DNA of 64,000 nucleotides, taken from positions 124,001-188,000 of the forward strand of contig NZ_JAWLHG010000004.1 of assembly GCF_041690465.1 (NCBI RefSeq). Reading direction: 5' to 3'. Shown here piece after piece: positions 17,096 to 25,700 of this stretch (position 1 is its first letter; each line of letters opens with the position of its first letter). A model generated the notes under the pieces. That model saw only the letters and a program-made list of their open reading frames with translations, ran no database searches and was not told where the DNA came from. Position numbers and translations under genes: made by a program. Source of the stretch: Falsiroseomonas sp041690465. GTDB taxonomy: Bacteria > Pseudomonadota > Alphaproteobacteria > Acetobacterales > Acetobacteraceae.

Positions 17096-17899
17096 TCAGC
17101 GGTTCCGCCGCAGCAGTTGCAGTGTGAGGTCCACCACCACCGTCGCGACGGCCGCGAAGAACATCACCTGGAACACCGTCACGAAGAACCAGAGGCCGAT
17201 CGGGAAGGTGGCTGCCGGCACCGCCATCCAGCCAAGCGGCAGCAGCAGGTAGCCATAGGCCTGCGGCACGTTCTCGGCGATCTGGAAGGTGCCCTCGTAG
17301 ATCATGCTGCCCGCGACGTAGAGGATCACCAGCAGGCCGACCCAGGCGATCCAGCGATGCTTGTCGAGCAGCTTGGCAATGAAGGTCGCGGCGACGCCCA
17401 TCAGCACAACCGAGACGGCGAGGCCGAAGATCAGGATGTAGGGATGGTCCTTCGCCGCGCCGGCGACGGCCAGCACGTTGTCGAGGCTCATCGAGACGTC
17501 GGCGACCAGGATCTGCGTGATTGCCTGGCGGAGGGTCTTCCGCGGCGGACCGCTCGCTTCGCCCTCCAGCGCCTCGACGCCCTCATGCTCGGGGTCGTGG
17601 CTCGCACCGCTGCGCAGCTCGCGGTACATCTTCCAGCACACCCAGAGCAGCAGGACGCCGCCGGCGAAGACGATGCCGACGATGGACAGCAGCTGCACAG
17701 TGATCGAGGCGAAGGCGATGCGCATCACCGTCGCCGCGATGATGCCCCAGAAGATCGCCTTGCGGCGCTGGTCCGGCGGCAAACCCGCCGCGGCCATGCC
17801 CACGACGATGGCGTTGTCGCCGGCAAGGACGATGTCGATGAAAAGAACCTGGCCGAGTGCAACGAGCTCCTCGGTCCCGAAAAATGAAGAAAAATCCAT
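17096..17899 (-). CDS. TerC/YjbE family integral membrane protein (probable metal exporter)
   Basis: A 267-residue membrane protein with seven to eight spans. TerC-family members carry acidic residues in spans 1 and 5 and export divalent metals, often manganese. Both repeats are visible: VLFIDIVLAGDNAIVVGMAA near 18-37 and QILVADVSMSLDNVLAVAGA in the second half, each with the Asp-Asn pair. The loop between them is charged (ASHDPEHEGVEALEGEA). I saw no yybP-ykoY riboswitch core in the 128 bp upstream. A TTGACA hexamer on this strand (17957-17962) could be a -35 box without a clear -10. Divergent from purB. Confidence 0.85.
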   Translation of the reverse strand: MDFSSFFGTEELVALGQVLFIDIVLAGDNAIVVGMAAAGLPPDQRRKAIFWGIIAATVMRIAFASITVQLLSIVGIVFAGGVLLLWVCWKMYRELRSGASHDPEHEGVEALEGEASGPPRKTLRQAITQILVADVSMSLDNVLAVAGAAKDHPYILIFGLAVSVVLMGVAATFIAKLLDKHRWIAWVGLLVILYVAGSMIYEGTFQIAENVPQAYGYLLLPLGWMAVPAATFPIGLWFFVTVFQVMFFAAVATVVVDLTLQLLRRNR

Positions 17900-18027
17900 G
17901 TTTAGCGAGCCTGTTCCTCGATCGACGCGCGCACATCAGTCGCGGCGCCGCGGGCTTGTCAACTGCCTGCACGGCGCCCCATGACGCGCATTGCCGAGAC
18001 TGCCCACGGCCCATGGGGGAGCCCCGC

Positions 18028-19365
18028 ATGATCCCGCGTTACAGCCGCCCCGAGATGACGGCCATCTGGTCTCCCGAGAACCGTTTCCGCATCTGGTTCG
18101 AGATCGAAGCCCTGGCCGCCGAGGCGATGGCCGAGCTCGGCACCATCCCGCGAGAGGCCGCCCGCGCCATCCGCGAACGCGGCGCGCCGCTTCTGGCCGC
18201 GATCTCGCAGGCCGACCTCGACCGCATCGACGCGATCGAACGGGAAACGCGCCATGACGTGATCGCCTTCCTCACCTGGCTCGGCGAGGGGATCGGCGAG
18301 TCGGCGCGCTTCATGCACCAGGGCATGACCAGCTCCGACGTGCTGGACACCTGCCTGGCGGTGCAGCTGACGCGGGCGGCGGACCTGCTGATCGCCGATG
18401 TCGATCAACTGCTCGACGCGCTGCGCACCCGGGCGCTGGAGTTCAAGCACACGCCGACCATCGGCCGCAGCCACGGCATCCATGCCGAGCCGACCACCTT
18501 CGGCCTGAAGCTGCTCAACCACTGGGCGGAGTTCCGCCGCCACCGCGACCGCCTGGTTGCCGCCCGCGCCGAGGTCGCGACCTGCGCCATCAGCGGACCG
18601 GTCGGCACCTTCGCCAGCGTGGACCCGCGGGTGGAGGCGCATGTCGCGAAGCATCTCGGCTTGGCGGTGGAGCCGGTCTCGACGCAGGTGATCCCGCGCG
18701 ACCGCCACGCCGCCTTCTTCGCCGCACTGGCGGTGGTAGCCTCCGGCATCGAGCGGCTGGCGACCGAGGTGCGGCACCTGCAGCGCAGCGAGGTGCGCGA
18801 GGCGGAGGAGTATTTCCACCCGGGCCAGAAGGGCTCGTCGGCCATGCCGCACAAGCGCAACCCGGTCCTGAGCGAGAACCTGACGGGCCTCGCGCGCATC
18901 GTGCGCGGCTATGTGGTGCCCGCGCTGGAGAACGTCGCTCTCTGGCATGAGCGCGACATCAGCCATTCCTCCGTGGAGCGGATGATCGGGCCGGACGCCA
19001 CCGTCACGCTCGACTTCGCGCTGGTGCGCGCGGCTGGGATGATGGCGAAGCTGACGGTCTATCCGGAGCGGATGCAGGCCAATCTCGAATCGCTCGGCGG
19101 CGTGGTGCACAGCCAGAAGGTGCTGCTGGCGCTGACCCAGGCGGGGATGAGCCGGGAGGCCGCCTATGCCGCCGTGCAGCGCGCCGCGATGGCGACGTGG
19201 ACGGCGCTCGGCAGGCCGGGGGCGCGGAACTTCGCGGCCAACCTGCTGGCCGATGCGGAGGTCGCGTCGCGGCTCGATGCGGCGGCGCTCGCCGCGGCGA
19301 TGGATCCGGCGCGGGATTTCGGCCAGGTGGACACGATCTTCGCCCGCGTCCTGGCGGAGGCGTGA
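18028..19365 (+). CDS. purB: Adenylosuccinate lyase
   Basis: A 445-residue enzyme of the fumarase/aspartase superfamily. It cleaves SAICAR and adenylosuccinate to release fumarate in purine synthesis. The family signature SSAMPHKRNP, the catalytic His in GRSHGIHAEPTTFGLK and the TSSDVLDTCLA loop are all present. ATG 18028 follows GGGGGA at a good spacing. Together with guaA and guaB this makes three purine genes in the window, though they are scattered and not an operon. Divergent from terC. Confidence 0.95.
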   Translation: MIPRYSRPEMTAIWSPENRFRIWFEIEALAAEAMAELGTIPREAARAIRERGAPLLAAISQADLDRIDAIERETRHDVIAFLTWLGEGIGESARFMHQGMTSSDVLDTCLAVQLTRAADLLIADVDQLLDALRTRALEFKHTPTIGRSHGIHAEPTTFGLKLLNHWAEFRRHRDRLVAARAEVATCAISGPVGTFASVDPRVEAHVAKHLGLAVEPVSTQVIPRDRHAAFFAALAVVASGIERLATEVRHLQRSEVREAEEYFHPGQKGSSAMPHKRNPVLSENLTGLARIVRGYVVPALENVALWHERDISHSSVERMIGPDATVTLDFALVRAAGMMAKLTVYPERMQANLESLGGVVHSQKVLLALTQAGMSREAAYAAVQRAAMATWTALGRPGARNFAANLLADAEVASRLDAAALAAAMDPARDFGQVDTIFARVLAEA

Positions 19366-19437
19366 ACAAGGCGTTGCCGCCCATCTCTCGCCACACGCGG
19401 CACGTATACCGTGCGCTGTCGAGAGGAGGTTGCGTCC

Positions 19438-19722
19438 ATGCGTTTCCCGCTCAAGCTTCTGTCCCTGGCGGCCCTCGGCGTCGCGCTGATCGGCGTGGCG
19501 CCGGCCGAGGCCGATGGCAGGCGTCATGGCCGTGGCGGCTATTGGGTTGATCCGCCGCCGCGCTTCGTGCCGGCGCGGCCGCGCCACTGGCACGGGCCGC
19601 CGCGCGGCTACGGTTACTATGCGCCGCCGCCGCGCGTGTACTACCCGCCGCCGCGCGCCTATTATCCGCCGCCGCGCTACTACGCGCCGCAGCCGGGCGC
19701 GGGCTTCTACTTCCGCTTCTGA
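19438..19722 (+). CDS. Small secreted Pro/Tyr-rich protein
   Basis: A 94-residue protein with a clear signal peptide (MRFPLKLLSLAALGVALIG, cleaved near PAEADG). The mature part is dominated by Pro, Tyr and Arg: repeated PPPR-YY units such as YYPPPRAYYPPP, ending in GFYFRF. Proteins like this are common in Rhodospirillales and Rhizobiales and are usually annotated only as exported or hypothetical. GAGGAGGT lies a few bases before the ATG, a very strong ribosome binding site. A GCACG-TATAC-CGTGC inverted repeat at 19400-19414 may mark its control region. Confidence 0.7.
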   Translation: MRFPLKLLSLAALGVALIGVAPAEADGRRHGRGGYWVDPPPRFVPARPRHWHGPPRGYGYYAPPPRVYYPPPRAYYPPPRYYAPQPGAGFYFRF

Positions 19723-19826
19723 CGACGCAAGGCGTGGCGCGCTACCACGCGGCAATCGTCCCGCGGTAGCGCCGCCACGCATCCGGGTGGTTGCCGACGG
19801 CAGCGCAGGCTGCAAGGCTCGCGCCC

Positions 19827-20819
19827 ATGCGCATCCACATCCAGAATCCGCCCGGCGAGCAGGATTTCGCCATCACGCTCGCCCAGTGGCAGGCGGCGCT
19901 GGCCCGCGGGCCGTCGCTCGGCCCAGTCGAGGTCAGCATCGCCGATGACGATGCCGGCTTCTCCGCCGCGATGCGCGAGGCGGAGGTGCTGCTCACCTGG
20001 ACCAAGGTGGTGCGTGCGCGCTTTCCCGTCGGCGCGCTGCCGGAGATCGCGCCGCGGCTGAAGGTGATCGCCTGCACCTCCGCCGGGCTCGACCGCCTCG
20101 CGCCCTTTGACTGGCTGCCCGAGGATGTGCTGCTGCTGAACAACCGCGGCACCCATGCGGCGAAGGCCGGCGAGTTCGCCATCATGTCGCTGCTGATGCT
20201 GGCCGCGCACATGCCGCGCCTGGCGACGGCGCAGCGCGAAGGCAGGTGGGAGTCGCGCTTCGGCTCGGTGCTGGCGGGGCGCACCGTCTGCATCGTCGGG
20301 CTCGGCACCATGGGCGGCGCGGCGGCACGCCAGGCGCGCGCCTTCGGCATGCAGGTGATCGGCATCCGCGCCCGCCCCGCGCCGCACCCGGATTGCGCCG
20401 AGGTCCATGCGACCGATGCGCTTGATGCCGTGCTGCCGCGAAGCGAGTTCCTGCTGCTCGCCTGCCCGCTGACGCCCGCGACGCGCAGCCTGATGGATGC
20501 GCGCCGCCTCGCGCTGCTGCCGAGAGGAGCCAAGGTGGTGAACATGGCGCGCGGGGCGGTGTGGGACCAGGACGCCGCCTGCGACCTGCTGGAGAGCGGC
20601 CATCTCGACGGCTGCATCACCGATGTCGCGGTGCCCGAGCCGCTGCCGCCGGAGCACCGGCTGTGGCGCACGCCGGGCATGACCGTGGTGCCGCACGTGT
20701 CATCGGACGATCCGGCGACCTACAACGACCGCACGCTGGACATCCTGCTGGCGAACCTCGCCGAGCTGCGCGCGGGCAGGCCCGCGCCGAACCGGGTGGA
20801 TCCGGCCCGGGGCTACTGA
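19827..20819 (+). CDS. D-2-hydroxyacid dehydrogenase
   Basis: A 330-residue NAD(P)-dependent dehydrogenase that interconverts 2-hydroxy and 2-keto acids. The Rossmann motif is CIVGLGTMGGAAARQA near 155-170. The catalytic triad is present: Arg in VVNMARGAVWD, Glu in VAVPEPLPPE and His in VVPHVSSD. ATG 19827 follows a weak AAGG. It converges with the Bug receptor only 10 bp away. Exact substrate not deducible. Confidence 0.85.
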   Translation: MRIHIQNPPGEQDFAITLAQWQAALARGPSLGPVEVSIADDDAGFSAAMREAEVLLTWTKVVRARFPVGALPEIAPRLKVIACTSAGLDRLAPFDWLPEDVLLLNNRGTHAAKAGEFAIMSLLMLAAHMPRLATAQREGRWESRFGSVLAGRTVCIVGLGTMGGAAARQARAFGMQVIGIRARPAPHPDCAEVHATDALDAVLPRSEFLLLACPLTPATRSLMDARRLALLPRGAKVVNMARGAVWDQDAACDLLESGHLDGCITDVAVPEPLPPEHRLWRTPGMTVVPHVSSDDPATYNDRTLDILLANLAELRAGRPAPNRVDPARGY

Positions 20820-20829
20820 TTCGATACAG

Positions 20830-21798
20830 CTACTGGATGCGCAGGCCCGCGCCCTCGATCACGCGGCTCCACTTCGCGTCCTCTGCGCGCACGAACTGCT
20901 CGAAGCGCGCCGGCGGCATGAAGAAGGCGCGGCAGCCCTGCGCTGAGAGCGCCTGCACCACCGCCGGCTCCGCCACCGCCTTCTCCAGCGCGGCGGAGAG
21001 GCGCGCGACCACGGACTCCGGCATGCCGGCGGGACCGACGATCCCCCACCAGGGCGCGATCGAGAAGCCGGGCATGCCGGCCTCCATCAGCGTCGGGATC
21101 TCGGGCGCCTGCGCGGCGCGCGCCGAGGTGGTCACGCCCATGATCTGGATGCGGCCGGCGCGCACATTCTCCAGCACGGTGCTGAAGGCGTCGAAGTAGT
21201 AGTCCACGCGGCCCGCCACCAGGTCGGTCATCGCCGGGGCCGAGCCGCGATAGGGCACATGCGTCGCCTGGATGCCGGCCGCGACGTTGAACGCCTCCGC
21301 CGTCAGGTGGCTGGTCGCGCCCTGGCCGGAGGAGGCGAAGTTGAGCTGGCCCGGCCGCGCCTTCACATGCGCGATGAAGGCCGGCAGCGTCGCCGGCAGG
21401 CCGTTGCGCACCACCAGCGCGAACGGGCCGTCGCCGATCGGGCCGACGAAGCCGAAATCCTTCGCCGGATCCCAGGGCACGTTCCGCTCGATCAGCGGGC
21501 GGTAGAAGGTGCCGGCGCCGGCGATCAGGATCGTATAGCCATCCGCCGGCGACTTCGCGGCGTTCTCCGACCCGATCGCCCCGCCCGCGCCGGCGCGATG
21601 GTCCAGCACCAGCGGCTGGCCGAGATGCGGCGTCATCGCATCGCCCACCACGCGCGCGATGTTGCTGGTGGCTCCGCCCGGCGGCCAGGGCACGACGAAG
21701 CGCACCGGCCGCGTCGGATAGCCGCCCTGCGCGCGTGCGAAGCCGGGCGCGGCGAGCGTCAGGGCGGTGGCGGCGATCAGTGAGCGGCGCGTGGTCAT
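20830..21798 (-). CDS. Bug/TctC-family tripartite tricarboxylate receptor
   Basis: A 322-residue periplasmic binding protein with an export signal (MTTRRSLIAATALTLAAPGF, cleaved near ARAQGG). Bug receptors capture carboxylated solutes, sometimes for TctAB permeases. The family landmarks YPTRPVRFVVPWPPGG, LDHRAGAGGAIGSENAAKSP and THVPYRGSAPAMTDLVAGRVD are all present. ATG 21798 has GAGGAG nine bases upstream; the longer reading from 21828 lacks a site. No tctAB genes are adjacent. It diverges from a glutathione transferase, with a conspicuous inverted repeat between them. Confidence 0.87.
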   Translation of the reverse strand: MTTRRSLIAATALTLAAPGFARAQGGYPTRPVRFVVPWPPGGATSNIARVVGDAMTPHLGQPLVLDHRAGAGGAIGSENAAKSPADGYTILIAGAGTFYRPLIERNVPWDPAKDFGFVGPIGDGPFALVVRNGLPATLPAFIAHVKARPGQLNFASSGQGATSHLTAEAFNVAAGIQATHVPYRGSAPAMTDLVAGRVDYYFDAFSTVLENVRAGRIQIMGVTTSARAAQAPEIPTLMEAGMPGFSIAPWWGIVGPAGMPESVVARLSAALEKAVAEPAVVQALSAQGCRAFFMPPARFEQFVRAEDAKWSRVIEGAGLRIQ

Positions 21799-21827
21799 GC
21801 CGGTCTTCTCCTCGGGCGATGAGGGCA

Positions 21828-21858
21828 TGTTGCACGTGCGAAGCGACGTGGTGCAACA
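21828..21858. promoter_or_regulatory. Inverted repeat operator between Bug receptor and GST genes
   Basis: TGTTGCAC (21828-21835) and GTGCAACA (21851-21858) form perfect 8 bp arms around a 15 bp spacer in the 88 bp divergent intergenic region. Size and position fit a dimeric repressor or activator controlling one or both genes. No regulator gene is adjacent. Confidence 0.45.
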
Positions 21859-21886
21859 ATCACGAGACCACTCAGGAGATCAGCGC

Positions 21887-22576
21887 ATGCCCAAGCCCGT
21901 GCTCCACCTCGGCAGCGCCTGGTCCTCCTCCTGGTCGGTGGTGGGCTGGATGGCCTGCCGGCTCGGCGGGCTGGAGGTGGAGGAGCGCACCATCTTTCTC
22001 TCCCGCCCCGACAGCCCGGCGAAGCTGAAGGCGATCAGCCCGTCCGGCCGCGTGCCCGCGCTGCATGTGGAGGGAATGGTGCTGTGGGACAGCCTGGCGA
22101 TCGCCGAATGGCTGTGGGAGCGTGACCCGAGCTGCGCGATCTGGCCGCAGCACGCCGAGCGCCGCGCCTATGCCCGCTGCCTCGCCGCGGAGGTGCACAG
22201 CCATTTCGACGATGTGCGCAACGGGCTGCCGATGAACCTGGTCAAGCGCTGGCCGCTGCGCGACGGGCTGCCTTCGAACGTCAAGCTGATGAACCGCCCC
22301 GGCGTGCGCGCCGGCACCGAGCGGATGGAGGCGATGTGGCGCGAGGCGCGGCGCCGCTACGGCGGGCCGTATCTGCTCGGCGAGACCTTCTGCTTCGCCG
22401 ATGCGGTCGCCGCGCCGATGTGCAGCCGCTACGTCACCTACGGGGTCGAACTCGCACCCGACAGCATGGCCTTCATCGCGGCGCAGATGGAAAGCCCGCT
22501 GATGCGCGAATGGCGCGCCCGCGCCGAACGGCAGGCGGATGAGGTCGGGCGCGAGATCGTGCTGCAGTACCCGTGA
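21887..22576 (+). CDS. Glutathione S-transferase family protein
   Basis: A 229-residue two-domain GST-like protein. The thioredoxin-like N-domain contains SAWSSSWSVVGWMACRLGG, SGRVPALHVEG (cis-Pro) and WDSLAIAEWLWER; the helical C-domain carries GGPYLLGETFCFADAVAAPM with the conserved N-capping Asp. Such enzymes conjugate glutathione or isomerise or reduce small electrophiles. CAGGAGA precedes the ATG. Divergent control with the Bug receptor hints at a shared inducer, but this is inference. Confidence 0.82.
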   Translation: MPKPVLHLGSAWSSSWSVVGWMACRLGGLEVEERTIFLSRPDSPAKLKAISPSGRVPALHVEGMVLWDSLAIAEWLWERDPSCAIWPQHAERRAYARCLAAEVHSHFDDVRNGLPMNLVKRWPLRDGLPSNVKLMNRPGVRAGTERMEAMWREARRRYGGPYLLGETFCFADAVAAPMCSRYVTYGVELAPDSMAFIAAQMESPLMREWRARAERQADEVGREIVLQYP

Positions 22577-22584
22577 CAGAAGCA

Positions 22585-22635
22585 GGGCTCCGCCCCGCAC
22601 CCCGCCGGGGACGATGGGCGACGTATACGTCGCCC
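22585..22635. repeat. Hairpin pair with perfect 20 bp palindrome between convergent genes
   Basis: GGGC-TCC-GCCC at 22585-22595 is followed by CCCGCACCCCGCCGGGG and then a perfect 20 bp palindrome at 22616-22635 (GGGCGACGTA and its complement). The order hairpin, CCCGCACxCC linker, hairpin parallels 71-124. It lies between the GST and VOC genes, which converge, and may stop transcription in both directions. Confidence 0.5.
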
Positions 22636-22652
22636 CCCGGACCCCTCCATCC

Positions 22653-23072
22653 TCAGCCTCGCTGCGGGCCGCGCCCCGCCGGATAGGGCCAGCGCGGGTC
22701 GTTGAACTCCTGGATCTCCAGCCAGTAGCCCTCGGGGTCCTTGAAGAAGCAGGAATAGACGGTGCGGCCGCCCAGCATGTTGGGCGGGCCGTCGAACGCC
22801 ACGCCGCGCGCATTGTAGTACTCGTACGCCGCCTCGACGTCCTCGACGAGGAAGGTGAACATCATCCCCTTCGTCCCGCGCGGCCGCCCCTCCTTGTTGC
22901 AGACCCCGAGGAAGCCCGTCGGGCTCACCTGGAACACACGGCAGACGCCCTGGTCCAGCACCTGCGGCAGCTCCATCACGTCGCGATAGAAGCCGGCGAG
23001 CCGGTCGAGGTCGTCGGTGTAGAGCCAGACCACGTTCTGCTCGATGAACGGCTTCTTCGGCGCGTCCGCCAT
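22653..23072 (-). CDS. VOC-family (glyoxalase/bleomycin-resistance fold) protein
   Basis: A 139-residue protein with two beta-alpha-beta-beta-beta modules. VOC members are metal-dependent isomerases, dioxygenases or binding proteins. Visible elements are NVVWLYTDDLDRLAGFYRDV and the second module's FLVEDVEAAYEYYNARGV and DPEGYWLEIQEF with the terminal metal Glu. It differs from the GloA encoded at 56335. ATG 23072 is preceded by GAAGGGTGG; the longer upstream reading has no site. Divergent from the RraA-like gene. Confidence 0.75.
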   Translation of the reverse strand: MADAPKKPFIEQNVVWLYTDDLDRLAGFYRDVMELPQVLDQGVCRVFQVSPTGFLGVCNKEGRPRGTKGMMFTFLVEDVEAAYEYYNARGVAFDGPPNMLGGRTVYSCFFKDPEGYWLEIQEFNDPRWPYPAGRGPQRG

Positions 23073-23128
23073 GTGCCACCCTTCCCCCTTCGGCAGCGCC
23101 AGCTTGGCGCGATGGAGGCCATCCGGCA

Positions 23129-23842
23129 ATGACACCCCTCGACGAGACGCTGCGTGCAAGGCTGGCCGCGATGCCGGTGCCGACGCTCTCGGCCGTCCTC
23201 TATGCGCGCGGCCTCCGCAGCCGCTTCCTGCACGGACTCGCGCCCGCCGATCCCGCCGCGCCGCGCATGGTCGGCCCGGCCCGCACCATCCGCGCCATCC
23301 CCGTGCGCGAGGATCTGCGCGATGCGGTGGCGCGCGGCGAGGCGCCGAACCTGCACCGCGCCTTCCTCTCGGAGATACCGGCAGGCGCCGTGCTGGTGTT
23401 CGCGACCGGCGGCGCGTCGCATGTCTCGGTGCTGGGCGACATCATTGCCACCGCACTCGCGCGGCGCGGCGTTGCGGGCGCGGTGGTGGACACCGGCGTG
23501 GCCGACCTGCCCGCCGTCGCGGCGCTGACGCTGCCGGTCTTCCATGCCGGCGGCTCGGCGCCGGTGCCTTCGGGCGCGGCGGTGATGGTGGCGGATCGCG
23601 ACCTGCCGGTGGGCATCGGCGCCGTCGCGATCTTCCCCGGCGACATCATGGTCGGCGATGCCTCCGGCGTGGTGTGCATCCCCGCCGCCATCGCCGAGGC
23701 AGTGGCGGCGGAAGCGGCGGAGAAGCTGGCGCTGGAGGACTGGATCCAGCAGCAGATCGCCGCCGGCGCGCCGCTGGAAGGCACCTACCCGCCCGACGCC
23801 GCCACCAAGGCGCGCTACGCGGCCTGGAAGACCGGCCGGTAG
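23129..23842 (+). CDS. RraA-fold protein (HMG/CHA aldolase-like)
   Basis: A 237-residue protein with the phosphohistidine-like RraA fold. Members are either Mg-dependent aldolases for 4-hydroxy-4-methyl-2-oxoglutarate or regulators of RNase E. The core GAVVFATGG-type strand (AVLVFATGGASHVSVLGDII), the VVDTGVADLPAV turn and the PGDIMVGDASGVVCIP segment are present. In aldolases the turn is DGxxRD; here Arg is Ala (A125) while the metal-binding Asp126 remains, so aldolase activity is doubtful. It converges with sorB. Confidence 0.78.
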   Translation: MTPLDETLRARLAAMPVPTLSAVLYARGLRSRFLHGLAPADPAAPRMVGPARTIRAIPVREDLRDAVARGEAPNLHRAFLSEIPAGAVLVFATGGASHVSVLGDIIATALARRGVAGAVVDTGVADLPAVAALTLPVFHAGGSAPVPSGAAVMVADRDLPVGIGAVAIFPGDIMVGDASGVVCIPAAIAEAVAAEAAEKLALEDWIQQQIAAGAPLEGTYPPDAATKARYAAWKTGR

Positions 23843-23855
23843 CCGCCGCACGGGA

Positions 23856-24335
23856 TCAGTTCAGGAACGGATTGCGGCCCCGGGCAGGTGCCTGCGCCGC
23901 CCCGAAATGGGAAGCGAGGTAGTCCACGATCAGCGACCGCATCTCGCCTTCCAGCGGGTTCATGCCGTGCCGTTCCGTCATCCAGTCCATCAGCCCGTCC
24001 CACTGGTCACGGGAGAAGCGGCTGCGGCGGATCAGTGCGGTGTTGTGGCAGGCGGTGCAGTAGCCGAAGGTCTCCGCCCTGCCCTCGCCCTCGGGCAGGA
24101 TCGTCTCCTCCTCCGCCTGGGCGCTGACCTGGCGAGCGATCTCGGCCTGGCGCTGGGCTTCCGTCTGACGCGCGGCCGCCGCTTCCTCCGCCTGCTGGAA
24201 GGCGATGGCCGCCGGCGTCGGCGGAAAGCTCTGCCGCTCGCCGATCTTCGGCCCGGGACCGCTGATCAGCGCGCCGAGCGCGGCCACCACCAGGATGGCC
24301 ACGACGACGTTGTTCAGGTTCACCCGATGCAGCAC
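23856..24335 (-). CDS. sorB: Membrane-anchored cytochrome c subunit of sulfite dehydrogenase (SorB-like)
   Basis: A 159-residue protein with an N-terminal membrane segment (VVVAILVVAALGALI, residues 10-24), a long Gln/Ala/Glu-rich helix (about 45-75) and a single haem-binding motif CTACH (C93, C96, H97). It should accept electrons from the molybdenum subunit and pass them to the respiratory chain. It starts with GTG at 24335, only 2 bp after the sorA stop, with GGTGGG upstream. The Gln/Ala-rich linker makes it longer than the classical soluble SorB. Confidence 0.78.
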   Translation of the reverse strand: MLHRVNLNNVVVAILVVAALGALISGPGPKIGERQSFPPTPAAIAFQQAEEAAAARQTEAQRQAEIARQVSAQAEEETILPEGEGRAETFGYCTACHNTALIRRSRFSRDQWDGLMDWMTERHGMNPLEGEMRSLIVDYLASHFGAAQAPARGRNPFLN

Positions 24336-24337
24336 GG

Positions 24338-25675
24338 TCAGCCCACCAGGATCGCCGCGCGGCTGATCGGATTGCCGCCATAGCCCTGCGGGTTCCAGTT
24401 CGCCGCGACATGCGGCTGCATCCGGCCCTCGCTGTCGGTGCCGCGGTACCAGATCTCGTAGTAGCCGTCGGAGGGCAGCGCGACGCGGCCGGTCCAGCGC
24501 TGCCAGGCGTGGCGGTTCGCCGGCGCCGCCACCTGCATCTCGGTCCAGGTCGCGCCGAAATCCACGCTGGCATGCACCGCGCGCACCGTCAGGTCGCCCG
24601 CCCAGGCGGCGCCGCGCAGGTCGAGGCTGCGGGTGCCGGCCGGCAGCCGCGTGCCATGCGCGTGGGAGGACAGGATCGCGCGCACCGGCATGCTCTCCAT
24701 GTCGGCGAAGTCGGCGCCGTTGTTGTTGCTGCCGGGCACGATGGGGCGCACCGGCACGCGGTAGGAGGTGCCCCCCATGCCCTGGCCGCGATGCGGCTGG
24801 GCCAGCAGCGTGACACGGGTGAGCCATTTCTGGCTCAGGCTGCCCGGCCAGCCCGGCACCAGCAGCCGCACCGGCGCGCCATGGACCTGCGGGATCGGCT
24901 GGCCGTTGAGGCGGAAGACGATCAGCGTGTCCTCGTCCATCGCCTTCTGGATGCGCATGCCGCGGCTGATCGCCGCGCGGTTCGGATCGCCCGAAAGGTG
25001 CGGGTCGGCGCCGAAATGGCCGGTGTGGCGCGCGGTGTCCTTCACGCCAGCCGCCTGCAGCACGTCGCGCAGGCGCACGCCGGTCCACTCGCCGTTGCTG
25101 ATGGCGCCGTTGCCCCATTGGTTCCCGCGCCCCTGCGGCTGGAAGAAGGAGCGGCCATTGCCGCCGCATTCCATCTGCAACTGCCGGGTCACCACCGGGA
25201 ATCGGCCTTCCAGCTCGCCCACGGTGAGTTCGAGCGGTGCGTTTACCTCCCCGTCGATGCGGATCTTCCACGCGCGCGGGTCGCCGGCAGGCTCCGGGAT
25301 GCCGCCATTGTTGCGGATGAAGAAGTTGGCGTAGCTGGTGACCGGCTCGTCGAGCAGGTGCTCCGGCGTCTCGGCGTTGAGCGGGCGCTCGCCCTGGAGG
25401 ATCAGCGGGCCCTTGCCATCCATTCGCAGGACCTGTGGGCCGGCACCGGCTCCTGTCCCCTGGGCCGCCGCGGGGCGCGCGAAGAGCGCGGGCAGCGTGC
25501 CCTCAGGCATGGTCCGCGCGAAGGGGATGGCCGCGCCGACGGTGGCGCCCATCGCCGCGAGCGCGGCCCCCTTCAGCGCGCCGCGGCGGTTGAAGGCGAG
25601 CGCGTCGGCGCGCTCCGGGTCGTCGCGATAGAGTTCCTGGATCGAACGCTCGGCCTTGCCGTGGCGCAGGGTCAT
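24338..25675 (-). CDS. sorA: Sulfite dehydrogenase molybdopterin subunit (SorA/SorT/SoxC-like)
   Basis: A 445-residue sulfite-oxidase-family enzyme that oxidises sulfite to sulfate. It has a twin-arginine export signal (FNRRGALKGAALAAM, R30-R31) with cleavage likely near ARPAAAQG. The Mo-binding Cys is C170 in LQMECGGNGRSFF, followed by the oxidoreductase-core pieces NGAISNGEWTGVRLRDVL and PGWPGSLSQKWLTRV, then the C-terminal dimerisation domain. GGGAGGAAA lies before the ATG. It is the third gene of the ECF sigma, anti-sigma, sorA, sorB operon. Confidence 0.88.
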   Translation of the reverse strand: MTLRHGKAERSIQELYRDDPERADALAFNRRGALKGAALAAMGATVGAAIPFARTMPEGTLPALFARPAAAQGTGAGAGPQVLRMDGKGPLILQGERPLNAETPEHLLDEPVTSYANFFIRNNGGIPEPAGDPRAWKIRIDGEVNAPLELTVGELEGRFPVVTRQLQMECGGNGRSFFQPQGRGNQWGNGAISNGEWTGVRLRDVLQAAGVKDTARHTGHFGADPHLSGDPNRAAISRGMRIQKAMDEDTLIVFRLNGQPIPQVHGAPVRLLVPGWPGSLSQKWLTRVTLLAQPHRGQGMGGTSYRVPVRPIVPGSNNNGADFADMESMPVRAILSSHAHGTRLPAGTRSLDLRGAAWAGDLTVRAVHASVDFGATWTEMQVAAPANRHAWQRWTGRVALPSDGYYEIWYRGTDSEGRMQPHVAANWNPQGYGGNPISRAAILVG

Positions 25676-25700
25676 CGTGGTTTCCTCCCTTTGGGTTGGT

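Noticed and set aside
17900..18027. yybP-ykoY manganese riboswitch in front of terC
   Set aside because: The conserved loop sequences of that riboswitch are not seen in the 128 bp leader.
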